64,000 nt of DNA from Arthrobacter nitroguajacolicus_D. GTDB taxonomy: Bacteria > Actinomycetota > Actinomycetes > Actinomycetales > Micrococcaceae. Each line of letters begins with the position of its first letter. Positions within the stretch are counted from its first letter, which is position 1. Made by a program: the position numbers and the translations under genes. This document shows, piece by piece, positions 8,038 through 17,409 of this stretch. Location: contig NZ_JAVDSH010000003.1 in the NCBI RefSeq assembly GCF_031455195.1, positions 186,001 through 250,000 of the forward strand, written 5' to 3'. The notes below the pieces were generated by a model. It was given only the letters and a program-made list of their open reading frames with translations. It was not told where the DNA came from and searched no databases.

Positions 8038-9915
8038 CTAAGGAACGTTCCGGCTGGTCTCGTCGACCGAGAGCTGGGACTCGAACATCCGGAAATACCG
8101 GCCCCGCAATGCAACCAGCTCCTTGTGCGTTCCTTGTTCGGCGATCCGGCCGTCCTCGAGCATGTACACGATGTCCGCCTTCTCGATGGTGGCCAGGCGG
8201 TGGCTGATGGCAATGATGGTGCTGCTGCGGTCCGCGAAGAGGCGGGTGAAGATGCGGTGTTCGGCCAAGGCATCGATTGCCGATGTGGGCTCGTCCATGA
8301 CCATGAAAGAGGCATCGCGGTAAAAGTTCCGCGCCATGGCCAGCCTCTGCCATTGGCCGCCGGAGAGTCCGCTCCCCTTACGCCCCCTGGGGTCTTCCAT
8401 CCAGTTGCTGACGTGGTTTTCCAGGCCGTTGGGCAGCTTGTTGATGAACTCCATCGCCTCGGCGTCGGAGGCGGCGCGCCGGACGCGGGCATCATCCCGT
8501 GGTGCGTCGACATCGCCCAGGTAGATGTTCTCGGCCGCTGTGGCGAACTCGTATTTGAGGAACTCTTGGCTCAGGACCGCGAGGTGCCTGTGCCAGCTGG
8601 TCACGTCTATCCCGGCGAGGTCCACGCCGTCCAGCAGGACCTGGCCCGAATCAGGCCGGTACAGCCCGGCCAGGATTCGGATCAACGTGGACTTCCCTGC
8701 ACCGTTTTCACCGACGATGGCAATATGCTGCCCCGCCTTGATGGTCATCGAAATGCCTTTGATGACTTCGATGTCACTGCCGGTGTAGCTGAAGCGGATG
8801 TCCTTCAACTCCACTGTCGAAGGAGAAACGGCCAGGGGCTTCTCCTTGCCACCGGGAACCGGCAGTGCCATGAAGAGCTCGTAGTCCTTGAGGTTGGCGA
8901 GGTCCTCATCAATGGAACTCAACGACGACACGAGGTTGTTGGCCGTGGACAGGGCACGGCTCACGATCTGTTGGACGTAGAGGAACTGGCCCACGGGCTG
9001 AGCCCTGGCGATGATCTGCCCCACCACCCAGATCAGCGAAACCACCTCTGCACCGTATTGCAGGGAGTCGGCCACCAGTTGTTTGGGGATGTAGCGCTTC
9101 TGGAAGTCCAGGCGCCTCCGCTCGTCCGCGTCCCGCAACCGGGAGCGCAGGTCCATCAGGTACCCCACGATCCCGTAGAGCCGCATTTCCGCGATGTGCT
9201 GCGGCCGGAGGAGGTTTTGCTCGATCATCCGCCGTTGCCGGCGCGAATCCACTTGGGTGTTCCAGTGCGCGATCTGCTCACGGGAGAGTTTGAACTGCAA
9301 ATAGACGCTGGGCACAATCGCCACCAGCACGATCACTGCGATCCACCAACTGACCAGAAGCAGTGCACCGATTGCCAGAATCACGGACACAAGCTGCGTG
9401 AAAATGGCAGCGATGCGGTCCAGTACCCGGGCATACGAATCGGAGAACCGTTTGGCGCGGTCGTAAAGGTCCACCGTCTCTTTGTCGTCATAGCGCCAGA
9501 AGTCCAACGCCAGGAAGCGTTCATACATCATGTCGCCCACGATCGCGCCAACCCGGAAGCTCATCAACTGCTGGATGTAGCGGTCAACACTGCTGAACGC
9601 ACCCCAAAACAACCCCAGCGCGGCGGTGACGACGACGTAGAGAACAGCGCGCGGACCGGCGTCGGGATCCCCCGCGTAGCCGGCCGCCAGGGCGGTGGTG
9701 GTAAGCGCGGCAAAGTAGGTGGTGACCAGCGGCAGGGTGGCCGAGATCAGCGACCCAAGGACCTTCATGACCACCGCTGCCGGGGAGGCCTTGAAGCTCA
9801 CCTTAAGGACCTGCCCGACGGCGCGTGCGTACGGACGCAGCGCCAGCTTGCGGGGCGGTGCTTTGTTCAGCCGGACCGACTCCGGATGCCGCGGTTTCGC
9901 GGGCTTTTCAGACAT
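8038..9915 (-). CDS. ABC transporter, fused permease and ATP-binding protein (exporter type)
   Basis: 625-residue half-transporter. The N-terminal ~330 residues form the membrane domain with several hydrophobic spans (for example VLYVVVTAALGLFWGAF and LVSVILAIGALLLVSWWIAVIVLVAIVPSVYL). The C-terminal half is an ATPase with Walker A GENGAGKST, signature LSGGQWQRLA, Walker B FMVMDEPTSAID and the switch His in IAISHRLATI. It should act as a homodimer or with a distant partner. The substrate cannot be read from sequence. It lies between guaB and guaB3, 71 nt upstream of the guaB3 start. Confidence 0.93.
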   Translation of the reverse strand: MSEKPAKPRHPESVRLNKAPPRKLALRPYARAVGQVLKVSFKASPAAVVMKVLGSLISATLPLVTTYFAALTTTALAAGYAGDPDAGPRAVLYVVVTAALGLFWGAFSSVDRYIQQLMSFRVGAIVGDMMYERFLALDFWRYDDKETVDLYDRAKRFSDSYARVLDRIAAIFTQLVSVILAIGALLLVSWWIAVIVLVAIVPSVYLQFKLSREQIAHWNTQVDSRRQRRMIEQNLLRPQHIAEMRLYGIVGYLMDLRSRLRDADERRRLDFQKRYIPKQLVADSLQYGAEVVSLIWVVGQIIARAQPVGQFLYVQQIVSRALSTANNLVSSLSSIDEDLANLKDYELFMALPVPGGKEKPLAVSPSTVELKDIRFSYTGSDIEVIKGISMTIKAGQHIAIVGENGAGKSTLIRILAGLYRPDSGQVLLDGVDLAGIDVTSWHRHLAVLSQEFLKYEFATAAENIYLGDVDAPRDDARVRRAASDAEAMEFINKLPNGLENHVSNWMEDPRGRKGSGLSGGQWQRLAMARNFYRDASFMVMDEPTSAIDALAEHRIFTRLFADRSSTIIAISHRLATIEKADIVYMLEDGRIAEQGTHKELVALRGRYFRMFESQLSVDETSRNVP

Positions 9916-9967
9916 GTGCCCAGCCTATGCTTCCGGGCCGACATTTCAGCCGCCCCGGCTTAAACAG

Positions 9968-9999
9968 CTGGTCCCCATGGATTACTCCACGGGGACCAG
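9968..9999 (-). terminator. Stem-loop after guaB
   Basis: A 13-bp inverted repeat (CTGGTCCCC.TGG / CCA.GGGGACCAG, one A-C mismatch, 6-nt loop) starts 9 nt beyond the guaB stop. On the minus strand it is followed after a few bases by TTTAAG, a weak T-run. Confidence 0.65.
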
Positions 10000-10008
10000 C
10001 AGGTCAGA

Positions 10009-11520
10009 TCAGCGGGAGCCGTAGTTCGGCGCCTCGACGGTCATCTGGATGTCGTGCGGGTGCGATTCCTTGAGGCCCGCCGGGGTGATACGGACGAACT
10101 TGCCGCGTGCCTTGAGCTCCGGAATGGTGGGGGCGCCCGTGTAGAACATGGTCTGACGGAGGCCGCCCACCAGTTGGTAAGCCACCGAAGCCAGCGGTCC
10201 ACGGAAAGCCACCCGGCCTTCAATGCCCTCGGGGATGAGCTTGTCATCACCGGAGACGTCGGCTTGGAAGTAGCGATCCTTGGAGTAGGACGTGTTCTTG
10301 CCGCGGGACTGCATGGCGCCGAGGGAACCCATGCCGCGGTAGCTCTTGAACTGCTTGCCGTTGACGAAGATGAGGTCTCCCGGGGACTCCTCGCAACCGG
10401 CAAGGAGGGAACCGAGCATCACCGTATCCGCACCTGCGACCAAAGCCTTGCCGATGTCGCCGGAGTACTGAAGGCCGCCGTCGGCGATCAGGGGGACACC
10501 GGCCGGAATAGCGGCCTTGGCAGACTCAAAGATCGCGGTGATCTGCGGAACGCCCACACCTGCCACAACGCGGGTGGTGCAGATGGAGCCCGGGCCAACG
10601 CCCACCTTGATGCCGTCGGCGCCGGCGTCGATCAGGGCTTGCGCACCTTCACGGGTTGCCGCCTGGCCGCCGATGACGTCCACGTGTGCCGCTACGGGAT
10701 CGGACTTCAGCCGGGAAATCATATCGAGCACGCCCTGGGAGTGGCCGTTGGCCGTGTCCACGAACAAAGCGTCAACGCCTGCGTCGATAAGCTTCATGGC
10801 GCGCTCCCAGCCGTCACCAAAGAAACCGATGGCTGCGCCCACGCGGAGCCTGCCCTCATCGTCCTTGGTGGCCAGCGGGTACTGCTCAGCTTTGGTGAAG
10901 TCCTTGGTGGTGATGAGGCCCTTGAGCCGGCCCTGCTCGTCTACCAGCGGGAGCTTTTCGATCTTGTTGGTGGCCAGCTTGTGCGAGGCTTCCTCGCGGC
11001 TAATGCCAACGTGCCCGGTGATGAGGGGCATCTTGGTCATGGTGTCGGAGACGCGGCGGGTCGGGAACTCGGACTCCGGAATGAAACGGGTGTCACGATT
11101 GGTGACGATGCCCAGGAGGCGGCCTTCGGGATCCACCACCGGGAGACCGGAAACACGGTAGCGGGAACACAGTTCGTCCAGTTCCTGCAGCGTGGCCTCG
11201 GGGTTGATGGTCAGCGGGTTGGTGATCATCCCGGACTCGCTGCGCTTTACCCGGTCCACGTGCTCGGCCTGGTCGTCAATGGAAAGGTTGCGGTGGACAA
11301 CGCCCAAGCCACCCTGGCGGGCCATGGCAATCGCCATGCGGGACTCGGTCACGGTGTCCATCGCGGCGGAAAGCAGCGGGGTCTGCACGGTGATGCGCTT
11401 GGAAATGCGTGACGTGGTGTCTGCCTCGGACGGAATGACATCGGTGTGTCCGGGGAGCAGCAGGACGTCGTCGTACGTCAGGCCAATGAAGCCAAACGGA
11501 TTATGTTCGGGCTGGGTCAT
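10009..11520 (-). CDS. guaB: Inosine-5'-monophosphate dehydrogenase
   Basis: Oxidises IMP to XMP with NAD+, the committed step of guanine nucleotide synthesis. 503 residues. The catalytic barrel is interrupted by a CBS-domain pair (about residues 95-220, containing MTKMPLITGHVGIS and KDFTKAEQYP). The catalytic cysteine lies in GVGPGSICTTRVVAG, and the flap ends with the usual Arg-Tyr loop region. Unlike the nearby guaB3, all catalytic parts are present. The start ATG at 11520 (MTQPEHNPFG) is preceded by AGGTAAGAGG. About 240 nt of non-coding DNA lies upstream and should hold its promoter. Confidence 0.98.
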   Translation of the reverse strand: MTQPEHNPFGFIGLTYDDVLLLPGHTDVIPSEADTTSRISKRITVQTPLLSAAMDTVTESRMAIAMARQGGLGVVHRNLSIDDQAEHVDRVKRSESGMITNPLTINPEATLQELDELCSRYRVSGLPVVDPEGRLLGIVTNRDTRFIPESEFPTRRVSDTMTKMPLITGHVGISREEASHKLATNKIEKLPLVDEQGRLKGLITTKDFTKAEQYPLATKDDEGRLRVGAAIGFFGDGWERAMKLIDAGVDALFVDTANGHSQGVLDMISRLKSDPVAAHVDVIGGQAATREGAQALIDAGADGIKVGVGPGSICTTRVVAGVGVPQITAIFESAKAAIPAGVPLIADGGLQYSGDIGKALVAGADTVMLGSLLAGCEESPGDLIFVNGKQFKSYRGMGSLGAMQSRGKNTSYSKDRYFQADVSGDDKLIPEGIEGRVAFRGPLASVAYQLVGGLRQTMFYTGAPTIPELKARGKFVRITPAGLKESHPHDIQMTVEAPNYGSR

Positions 11521-11760
11521 GAGTGTGCGCCTCTTACCTGGGTTCTTGGGGGCTTAACTGGTAGGGGTTGCAACTGATGACCAGCCCGTCATTACGGGAC
11601 TGGCCTGTGCATAGGTACTGCATGGCAGAAGGTGCTGCCGGTATTGAATAAATAGTAGAACCTCCGCGGCGATCGCCATATTCCACGACGCCTGACTGTG
11701 AGCAACAGCACTGGCGGCAGGTCGCCGTCGTACGTTTTCTGGGCGCCGCAGGACGCGGGA
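11521..11760. other. Intergenic region upstream of guaB
   Basis: 240 nt between the second acyltransferase and guaB. It contains a short imperfect hairpin at about 11582-11604 (CCAGCCCGT / ACGGGACTGG) in the guaB leader and an A/T-rich stretch around 11645-11660 that could hold a -10 element. I cannot place a promoter with confidence and see no gene in it. Confidence 0.4.
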
Positions 11761-13842
11761 CTAGCTGTCCGACCAGCCCGTGGCCGCCAGCAACCGTTGC
11801 TCGAACATCGGGATCATGGTCTGCACGTACGTCTTGCTGAGGTGGTTGTCGTCCTTGTAGACGTACACGTTGCCCACAACTGCGGGGCACGTCCCTTGCT
11901 CGCAAATGAAGTCGCTCATGTCCATCAGGTAAAGCCGGTCCACCTTGCCCACATAATCGTCCAAAGGCGAGGCCGCAGCCAGGGACTCTTCAAGGGGAAC
12001 ATTGCAGTCGGGCGAATCCTTGCCCTTCTTCTGCACGCACTCGGGCATGTTAAAGCTGAAACGCGGATTGTCCCGGACACCCACCACATCGATACCAAGG
12101 TCAGTGAACGGTTTGATGCCTTCGAGGTAGCCAGGCACTTCAGTTTCGAAGGGCGCCTCCACGTGCGTCAGCGACGCCACCGTGAACACGGCATCCGGTT
12201 TGTGCTCCAGGACGTAAGCGGAACTTGCCCTGTTGAACTCGTTGCAAAAATCGGCCCGCTCCGACGATTGCGCTCCGAACCGGCAGCCGCCCTTAAGGAG
12301 CGTCACCACTTCCCAGCCATGCTGCTTGGCGACGGGGCCCAGGGCAGCCATGTACTGCTGGGAATGCGAGTCCCCCAGCACCACAATTCTCTTGGTGACC
12401 ACCTCAGGCTCCTCATTCTGGAGGCAGCCCTCCAGCACAGGATCGCTGGGCACGTTATCCCCAGTGCACTCCCCATCCACGTTCGCCCATTCATCCTTCA
12501 TGGCCGCCGGCGCCGGGATGACCAGGGCCTCCTCCGACGGCTTCCCCGCATAATCCGGGGACAGCGCGGCCGCGCCCGGCGTCAGTTCGTGGGGCTGGGA
12601 GGCAATCGCGGTGGCCTCTGCAGTGATGGCGCCCTGCCAGGCAGTGACCGGCAACGCCAGTAACGCGCCGCAGGAGGCAATCACGACGGCGGCACGCCAG
12701 GACCGTACGTCCGGCCACTTCCAGCGCCGCAACGGTTGTTCTACATACCTGGTGGTGGCCACGGCAAGCACTGCGGCAGCCGCCATGATTCCCATGCCTT
12801 CCAGGATGCTGGGCGTGGTGGTCCCGGAGGCGAGCAGGAAGAACACAAGGATGGGCCAGTGCCACAGGTAAAGGGCATAGGAGATGCCCCCCACTTTGAC
12901 CAGCGGGCGGGAACTGAGGATCCGGTCAACGCCCCACCGGCTGCCGCTCTGCCCGGCGACGATGACGGCCGCGGCGGCGAGGGTGGGCCAGAGGGCTACG
13001 AAACCCGGGAAGGAGCGGTCCACCGTGAGCAGCAAACCACAGGAGAGCATGGCTGTGATGCCGGCCCAGCCAAGGAAAACCCGGAGTTTCCGCCCGGGTT
13101 TCAGGTATGGCAGGGCTAATGCAAGCAAGGAACCCAGGGCGAACTCCCACAACCGGGCGCGGGTGTCGAAGTAGGCGTAGGCCTGGTTGCTGTAGGTCTC
13201 GTCGATGGAGAACAGGAGCGAAGCCACGAACACCACGGCGAACGCCATGAAAAGCAGCTGCCGGTGACCAACGGCTTTCCGCTGCGGAAACCGCCTGGCC
13301 AAGTGAGGCTGCAGAAGTGCAATGCCGGCAAAGATCAGCGGCCACACAATGAACACCTGGCCCTGCACGGACAGCGACCAGAAGTGCTGGAGCGGGCTGG
13401 CATCCACGTGCTGCTGGGCGTAGTAGTCCACTGCGAAAGCTGCAAGCTGCCAATTTTGCCGGTACAGGAGGGAAGCCCACACCTCCGTGAGGACATCGGG
13501 CCAACGGCTCTGCGGGATAAGCGCCCACGTGCCGGCCAGGACGGCCAGTAACACCACGACGACGGCGGGCAGCAACCGCTTGAACACGTGCAGCCAGTGC
13601 TGCACTAGGCGCAAGGGCCGATTTGCCTCAAGCTTGCGGGTGAAGGACAACGTCAACAGGAACGCTGAGATCAGCAGGAAGACATCCACACCGCCGGACA
13701 CCTTGCCAAGCCAGATATGGTAGGCGGCCACCATCACCACAGCCAAGGCGCGCAGGCCCTGGACTTCCGGACGGAAGCGGCGTTCCGGCGTCGTGGTTTC
13801 CGCGGTTCCTGATGCAGCCGCGCTGCCCTGGGTCTCCATCAT
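11761..13842 (-). CDS. Membrane acyltransferase with C-terminal SGNH domain (second of a tandem pair)
   Basis: 693 residues. The N-terminal ~370 residues are an acyltransferase-3 (OafA/YrhL-type) domain with about ten membrane spans. It begins FRPEVQGLRALAVVMVAAYH and includes SGGVDVFLLISAFLLT. The C-terminal ~270 residues form an extracytoplasmic SGNH-hydrolase domain with nucleophile block VVLGDSHSQQYM and the Asp-His block YKDDNHLSKTY. Such proteins O-acylate cell-envelope polysaccharides or peptidoglycan. ATG at 13842 overlaps the TGA of the preceding paralog by 4 nt, so the two are translationally coupled. Longer upstream starts in the same frame lie inside that paralog and were rejected. 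The acceptor is unknown. Confidence 0.92.
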   Translation of the reverse strand: MMETQGSAAASGTAETTTPERRFRPEVQGLRALAVVMVAAYHIWLGKVSGGVDVFLLISAFLLTLSFTRKLEANRPLRLVQHWLHVFKRLLPAVVVVLLAVLAGTWALIPQSRWPDVLTEVWASLLYRQNWQLAAFAVDYYAQQHVDASPLQHFWSLSVQGQVFIVWPLIFAGIALLQPHLARRFPQRKAVGHRQLLFMAFAVVFVASLLFSIDETYSNQAYAYFDTRARLWEFALGSLLALALPYLKPGRKLRVFLGWAGITAMLSCGLLLTVDRSFPGFVALWPTLAAAAVIVAGQSGSRWGVDRILSSRPLVKVGGISYALYLWHWPILVFFLLASGTTTPSILEGMGIMAAAAVLAVATTRYVEQPLRRWKWPDVRSWRAAVVIASCGALLALPVTAWQGAITAEATAIASQPHELTPGAAALSPDYAGKPSEEALVIPAPAAMKDEWANVDGECTGDNVPSDPVLEGCLQNEEPEVVTKRIVVLGDSHSQQYMAALGPVAKQHGWEVVTLLKGGCRFGAQSSERADFCNEFNRASSAYVLEHKPDAVFTVASLTHVEAPFETEVPGYLEGIKPFTDLGIDVVGVRDNPRFSFNMPECVQKKGKDSPDCNVPLEESLAAASPLDDYVGKVDRLYLMDMSDFICEQGTCPAVVGNVYVYKDDNHLSKTYVQTMIPMFEQRLLAATGWSDS

Positions 13843-15902
13843 TCTTGCCACCCGGTCGCGGCAAACCACCTCTCGTCGAACATCTCGCTCATGCTGGTGA
13901 CGTAGGTCTTGGACAAGTGGTTGTCGTCCAAATACACGAACACGTTTCCCACGACACTCGGGCACGTGACGCCGTCGCAGAGGAGGTCAGTCATGTCCAG
14001 GAACGCAGCGTTACCAAAAGTTCCCTGTAGTGCGGCAAAGGGGCTTTGGGCGGCAAGGACCTCAGTCTCATTCGATTTGCAATCGGCACTGTCAACGCCC
14101 TTGGCCAGTGCGCATTCGGTGACGTTGTAGTCGTACCGCGGGTTGTCCCGGATGGCGACCACGCCGATGCCCAAGTCGTTGAAGTTAGTCACCGTCTGCT
14201 CGAAGCCGTGCACCAGCTGCTCGTCCGGAGAGGACGGGGATGCCGCGGTCCCAACCATGAATACGGTGTCGGGTAACTTTTCCGCAGCGTATTTGAACGC
14301 CGCAGCATTGAAGTCGTTGCAGGCGTCGTCGGCATCCGGATTCTCCGGCATGAAATGGCATCCGCCCAGAAGGAGGGCCGTAACCCTCCAGTGGTGGGCC
14401 TCGGCAAGAGGTCCAATCGCGGCGAGCCACTGCTGTGAGTGCGAGTCGCCCAACACCAAAATGTCCTTGGTGGCGTCAGCCCCCACGTCATTCTGCTGGC
14501 ACTTCTCCTGAAGCATCTTGTCTTCGGGCTTGGACTCCCCCTCACAGGCGCCTGCGAGTGTTGCCCAATCCTCAGGCAGCTGCTCGGGAGTGGGCAGGGT
14601 TTTGGCGTCCTGGCTGACCAGGTCCACATACCCAGGAAGGAGTGCGTGGGCGCCCGGATTGTCATTGAAAGCCTGCGCCTGGGCGGCTTGCAAGTCCAGA
14701 TACTGCTTGAACTGGAATCCGAACAGCGGCGCACACGCCACGGCCAGGCAGGCAGCGATAGCAATGGCTGAGCGGCGGCGCTTCACTTCGGGCCATTTCC
14801 ATTCCCGGAACGGTTTCTCCACGTACTTGGTGGTGAGGAAGGCCAGGACCAACGCCAGCGCGATGATCAGAGTTCCGGAGAGCCAGCCCGCATGGTCCTT
14901 GCCGCTCCAGGCCAAGGCAATCACCAGAATGGGCCAGTGCCAAAGGTAGAGGGCGTAGGAGTTGTCACCCAGCCGGACCAGGAACCGGGAGCTCAGGATC
15001 CTGTCAACGCCCAAGCGGCTGCCCGTCTGGCCAGCGGCGATCACTGCGACTGCAGCCAAGGTTGGCCAGAGAGCAACGAATCCCGGGAAGGCAGTCTGGA
15101 CCTGCAGCAGGATTCCGCAACTCAACATCGCGGCAACGCCGATCCAGCCCATCACCACGCGGACTGGCTTGGAGAAGTTCAGGCCGGGCAGAACCAGCGC
15201 AAGCAATGTTCCCAATGCGAATTCCCACAGCCGGGCAAAAGTATCGAAATACGCCACAGCCTGGTTGTTGGCCGTGAAAATTATGGAGTACGCCAGCGAG
15301 ATAACGAAGATGATCGCAAAGACGTATGCGAGCGTGGCACGGTACCTGAGGCTGAAGCGCCGGCACAGGAGCGCCACGGAGGCGAAAATCACGGGCCACA
15401 GAATGAAGACCTGGCCCTGGATGGAAAGCGACCAGAAGTGCTGCAACGGGCTTGCCAGGCTGTGGTCCGCAGCGTAGTAGTCAACGGCCAGGCCCTGCAG
15501 GAGCCAGTTCTCGTAGTAGAACAGCGAGGCCCACCCTTGGTTGACCACCTCAACCCAGCGGGTGGCCGGCAGGAAGACGAAGCTGGCTGCGAGTGTGGCC
15601 AGGAGGACGACCACGACGGCGGGAAGCAGGCGGCGGAACAGGTGCAGCCAGTGCCGCAGGAGATCCATCGGCCGGCGTTGTTTGTAGCGTCCTGTGAACT
15701 GCAGGGTCATGAGGAAAGCCGAGATGAGGAGGAACACATCCACGCCCCCGGAGACCCGTCCGATCCAGACGTGGTAACTGACCACCATCAGGACAGCGAG
15801 CGACCTCAGACCCTGTATTTCGGGGCGGAACTTTGACTTTCCAACGGGTCCCGAAGCCCGCCTGCCGGGTCGGGCAGGGGCTGGGATCGTTGGTGTAGTC
15901 AC
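13839..15902 (-). CDS. Membrane acyltransferase with C-terminal SGNH domain (first of a tandem pair)
   Basis: About 687 residues and clearly paralogous to the next gene along its whole length. The acyltransferase-3 domain begins FRPEIQGLRSLAVLMVVSYH, with SGGVDVFLLISAFLMT. The SGNH domain has ILVLGDSHSQQWLAA, and the C-terminal catalytic block is YLDDNHLSKTYVTSM. I chose GTG at 15902 because GAGGAA lies 9 nt upstream; in-frame ATGs at 15944 and 16007 have poor sites. The pair could modify two positions on one polymer or two different polymers. It is divergently arranged from a DUF389 gene. Confidence 0.9.
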   Translation of the reverse strand: MTTPTIPAPARPGRRASGPVGKSKFRPEIQGLRSLAVLMVVSYHVWIGRVSGGVDVFLLISAFLMTLQFTGRYKQRRPMDLLRHWLHLFRRLLPAVVVVLLATLAASFVFLPATRWVEVVNQGWASLFYYENWLLQGLAVDYYAADHSLASPLQHFWSLSIQGQVFILWPVIFASVALLCRRFSLRYRATLAYVFAIIFVISLAYSIIFTANNQAVAYFDTFARLWEFALGTLLALVLPGLNFSKPVRVVMGWIGVAAMLSCGILLQVQTAFPGFVALWPTLAAVAVIAAGQTGSRLGVDRILSSRFLVRLGDNSYALYLWHWPILVIALAWSGKDHAGWLSGTLIIALALVLAFLTTKYVEKPFREWKWPEVKRRRSAIAIAACLAVACAPLFGFQFKQYLDLQAAQAQAFNDNPGAHALLPGYVDLVSQDAKTLPTPEQLPEDWATLAGACEGESKPEDKMLQEKCQQNDVGADATKDILVLGDSHSQQWLAAIGPLAEAHHWRVTALLLGGCHFMPENPDADDACNDFNAAAFKYAAEKLPDTVFMVGTAASPSSPDEQLVHGFEQTVTNFNDLGIGVVAIRDNPRYDYNVTECALAKGVDSADCKSNETEVLAAQSPFAALQGTFGNAAFLDMTDLLCDGVTCPSVVGNVFVYLDDNHLSKTYVTSMSEMFDERWFAATGWQE

Positions 15903-16123
15903 GTTAGGCAGTTCCTCAAAGCTGTGGCACAAAGCATCCATCATACGCGGTCCGGCCGCGCCAACCCAGTTGGGTCGGTGTTCCTGACTGCCTTCCAAGG
16001 CCCCCATTAGCGCAGGTTCAGCTATGCATCTTCCCAGCCTTAGCTGTGCGTCGCCTGTGCCCGTTGCGCCGTCCGGCCGCTCCCGGGAACTACGCTAAAG
16101 CCTGATGCAACGGAGGGAAGGCC

Positions 16124-17110
16124 ATGATTGTCCAGCTGCGCCTGTGCGTGCCGGCGGAATTGTCCGAGTCGGTTCTTAAGTGCTGCCTGGAGCAGAACGG
16201 AGCCGCGGAAACAGCACTCCACAAGGGCGCTTCCGTGCAGCCACCCGGAGACGTCATAACAGTCCAAATCGCCCGGGAATCCGCGGAAGAGCTGATTGAA
16301 AGGCTGCACTCCCTCAACCTTCCGGAGCTGGGTTCCATCTCCGTTTCCTCGCCGGACCTTGTCCTTTCCACGCGCGCGGATGCCGCTGAAGCGTCCGCTC
16401 CCGGGGAATCCGCCGATTCCGTTATCTGGGACGAGGTATCCCGGCAAACCGGGGAGGACTCGAAACTGACATGGAGCTATCTCGCGTTCCTCATCATTGC
16501 GGCGCAGTTGGCAGCAATAGGAATTGTGACCGATTCCACCATCGCCATTGTGGGTGCGATGGTGGTCGGCCCCGAGTTTGGCCCCCTGGCCGCGTTATCG
16601 GTGGGACTGGTGGAACGGAAGTGGCGCCTGGTACGGAGTTCGTTGCTGGCCCTCGGAGTCGGATTCCCTGTAGCGATGGCAGTGACAGCCGCAGCAGCGT
16701 GGTTGTCTGTCCCGCTGGGATTGTTCCCCGCTGACGCTTTGGATCAGGGCTCCGCGGTGGAGTTCATCTATCACCCGGGACCCTATTCACTGATTGTGGC
16801 CGCCCTCGCGGGTGCAGCCGGAATGTTGTCCATGATCAGCCACAGGTCTTCCGCCCTGGTGGGTGTCTTTATCTCCGTCACCACTGTCCCTGCGGCCGGC
16901 TATGTTGCCGTAGCTCTCGTCCTGGGCGAATACAGCAAGGCGGCGGGGTCGGCGATGCAGCTGGCCCTGAACCTTGTGGGCATCGTGGCAGCTGCCGCCG
17001 CGGTGCTCGTGTTCTACCGGCTCATCGGCAAGCGCGCATCCTCGGTCCGGCGGCCAACTGCTCCCACGGCTACCGCACGACGATTCGGCGCAACCCGGCG
17101 GGCCAGGTAG
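16124..17110 (+). CDS. DUF389 integral membrane protein
   Basis: 328 residues. The N-terminal ~95 residues form a soluble alpha/beta domain typical of actinobacterial DUF389 proteins. Five or six membrane spans follow, with the family hallmark AIVGAMVVGPEFGPLAALS near residue 150 and VAALAGAAGMLSMIS near residue 225. The start has a strong site (GGAGGGAAGGCC before ATG). The C-terminus is short and Arg/Thr-rich. Function is unknown; neighbours give no clear pathway. Confidence 0.9.
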   Translation: MIVQLRLCVPAELSESVLKCCLEQNGAAETALHKGASVQPPGDVITVQIARESAEELIERLHSLNLPELGSISVSSPDLVLSTRADAAEASAPGESADSVIWDEVSRQTGEDSKLTWSYLAFLIIAAQLAAIGIVTDSTIAIVGAMVVGPEFGPLAALSVGLVERKWRLVRSSLLALGVGFPVAMAVTAAAAWLSVPLGLFPADALDQGSAVEFIYHPGPYSLIVAALAGAAGMLSMISHRSSALVGVFISVTTVPAAGYVAVALVLGEYSKAAGSAMQLALNLVGIVAAAAAVLVFYRLIGKRASSVRRPTAPTATARRFGATRRAR

Positions 17111-17123
17111 CTGGCTGCTGGGG

Positions 17124-17207
17124 CCCAACGCTCCACCACATCCCGCCCCCTTCAACCCAACGCTCCACCACACCCCACCCCCTTCAACCCAACGCTCCAC
17201 CACACCC
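17124..17207. repeat. 32-nt tandem repeat array, block A (2.6 units)
   Basis: Two complete 32-nt units (17124-17155 and 17156-17187) and a partial third (17188-17207). Each begins CCCAACGCTCCACCACA and ends with CCCCCTTCAA. The two complete units differ at only two positions. Read on the minus strand, a unit matches the block B unit at about 19 of 32 positions, including a shared GTG start and GAGCGT, so block A may be an older inverted copy of the same family. Confidence 0.85.
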
Positions 17208-17212
17208 GGGTC

Positions 17213-17357
17213 GTGAGAGAGCGTCCCGGCCAAACAGGCGGGACGTGAGAGAGCACCCACCCCAAACGGGTGGGACGTGAGAGAGCGTCCCGGCCAAACA
17301 GGTGGGACGTGAGAGAGCGTCGCCACTAAACAGGCGGGACGTGACAGAGCGCGCACA
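17213..17357. repeat. 32-nt tandem repeat array, block B (4.5 units)
   Basis: Units at 17213-17244, 17245-17276, 17277-17308 and 17309-17340, and a partial one from 17341. Each has a constant GTGAGAGAGC followed by a variable ~9-nt centre and a constant AAAC(A/G)GG(C/T)GGGAC. The ends of the variable part are complementary to the right arm, so units can fold: GTCCCG / CGGGAC in units 1 and 3-like copies, and CCCACCC / GGGTGGG in unit 2. The unit length is not a multiple of three, which argues against coding. It lies between convergent DUF389 and groEL genes. Confidence 0.9.
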
Positions 17358-17397
17358 GCAAAAAACCCCGGCCACAATGACGTGGCCGGGGTTCTTT
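17358..17397 (-). terminator. Intrinsic terminator of groES-groEL
   Basis: A perfect 12-bp stem (AACCCCGGCCAC / GTGGCCGGGGTT) with a 6-nt loop is followed on the minus strand by six T residues. It starts 12 nt past the groEL stop codon. Confidence 0.9.
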
Positions 17398-17409
17398 GGA
17401 GCAGGCAGC

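Noticed and set aside
8125..9963. 612-codon plus-strand open frame opposite the ABC transporter gene
   Set aside because: Antisense shadow; all ABC motifs are on the minus strand.
11582..11604. Riboswitch in the guaB leader
   Set aside because: Only one short imperfect hairpin is visible; no known purine riboswitch core is present.
13843..13965. 41-residue N-terminal extension of the second acyltransferase
   Set aside because: It lies inside the preceding paralog; the ATGA overlap at 13842 is the natural start.
17213..17357. CRISPR array
   Set aside because: The 32-nt units are contiguous and share most of their length; there are no unique ~30-nt spacers and no cas genes.
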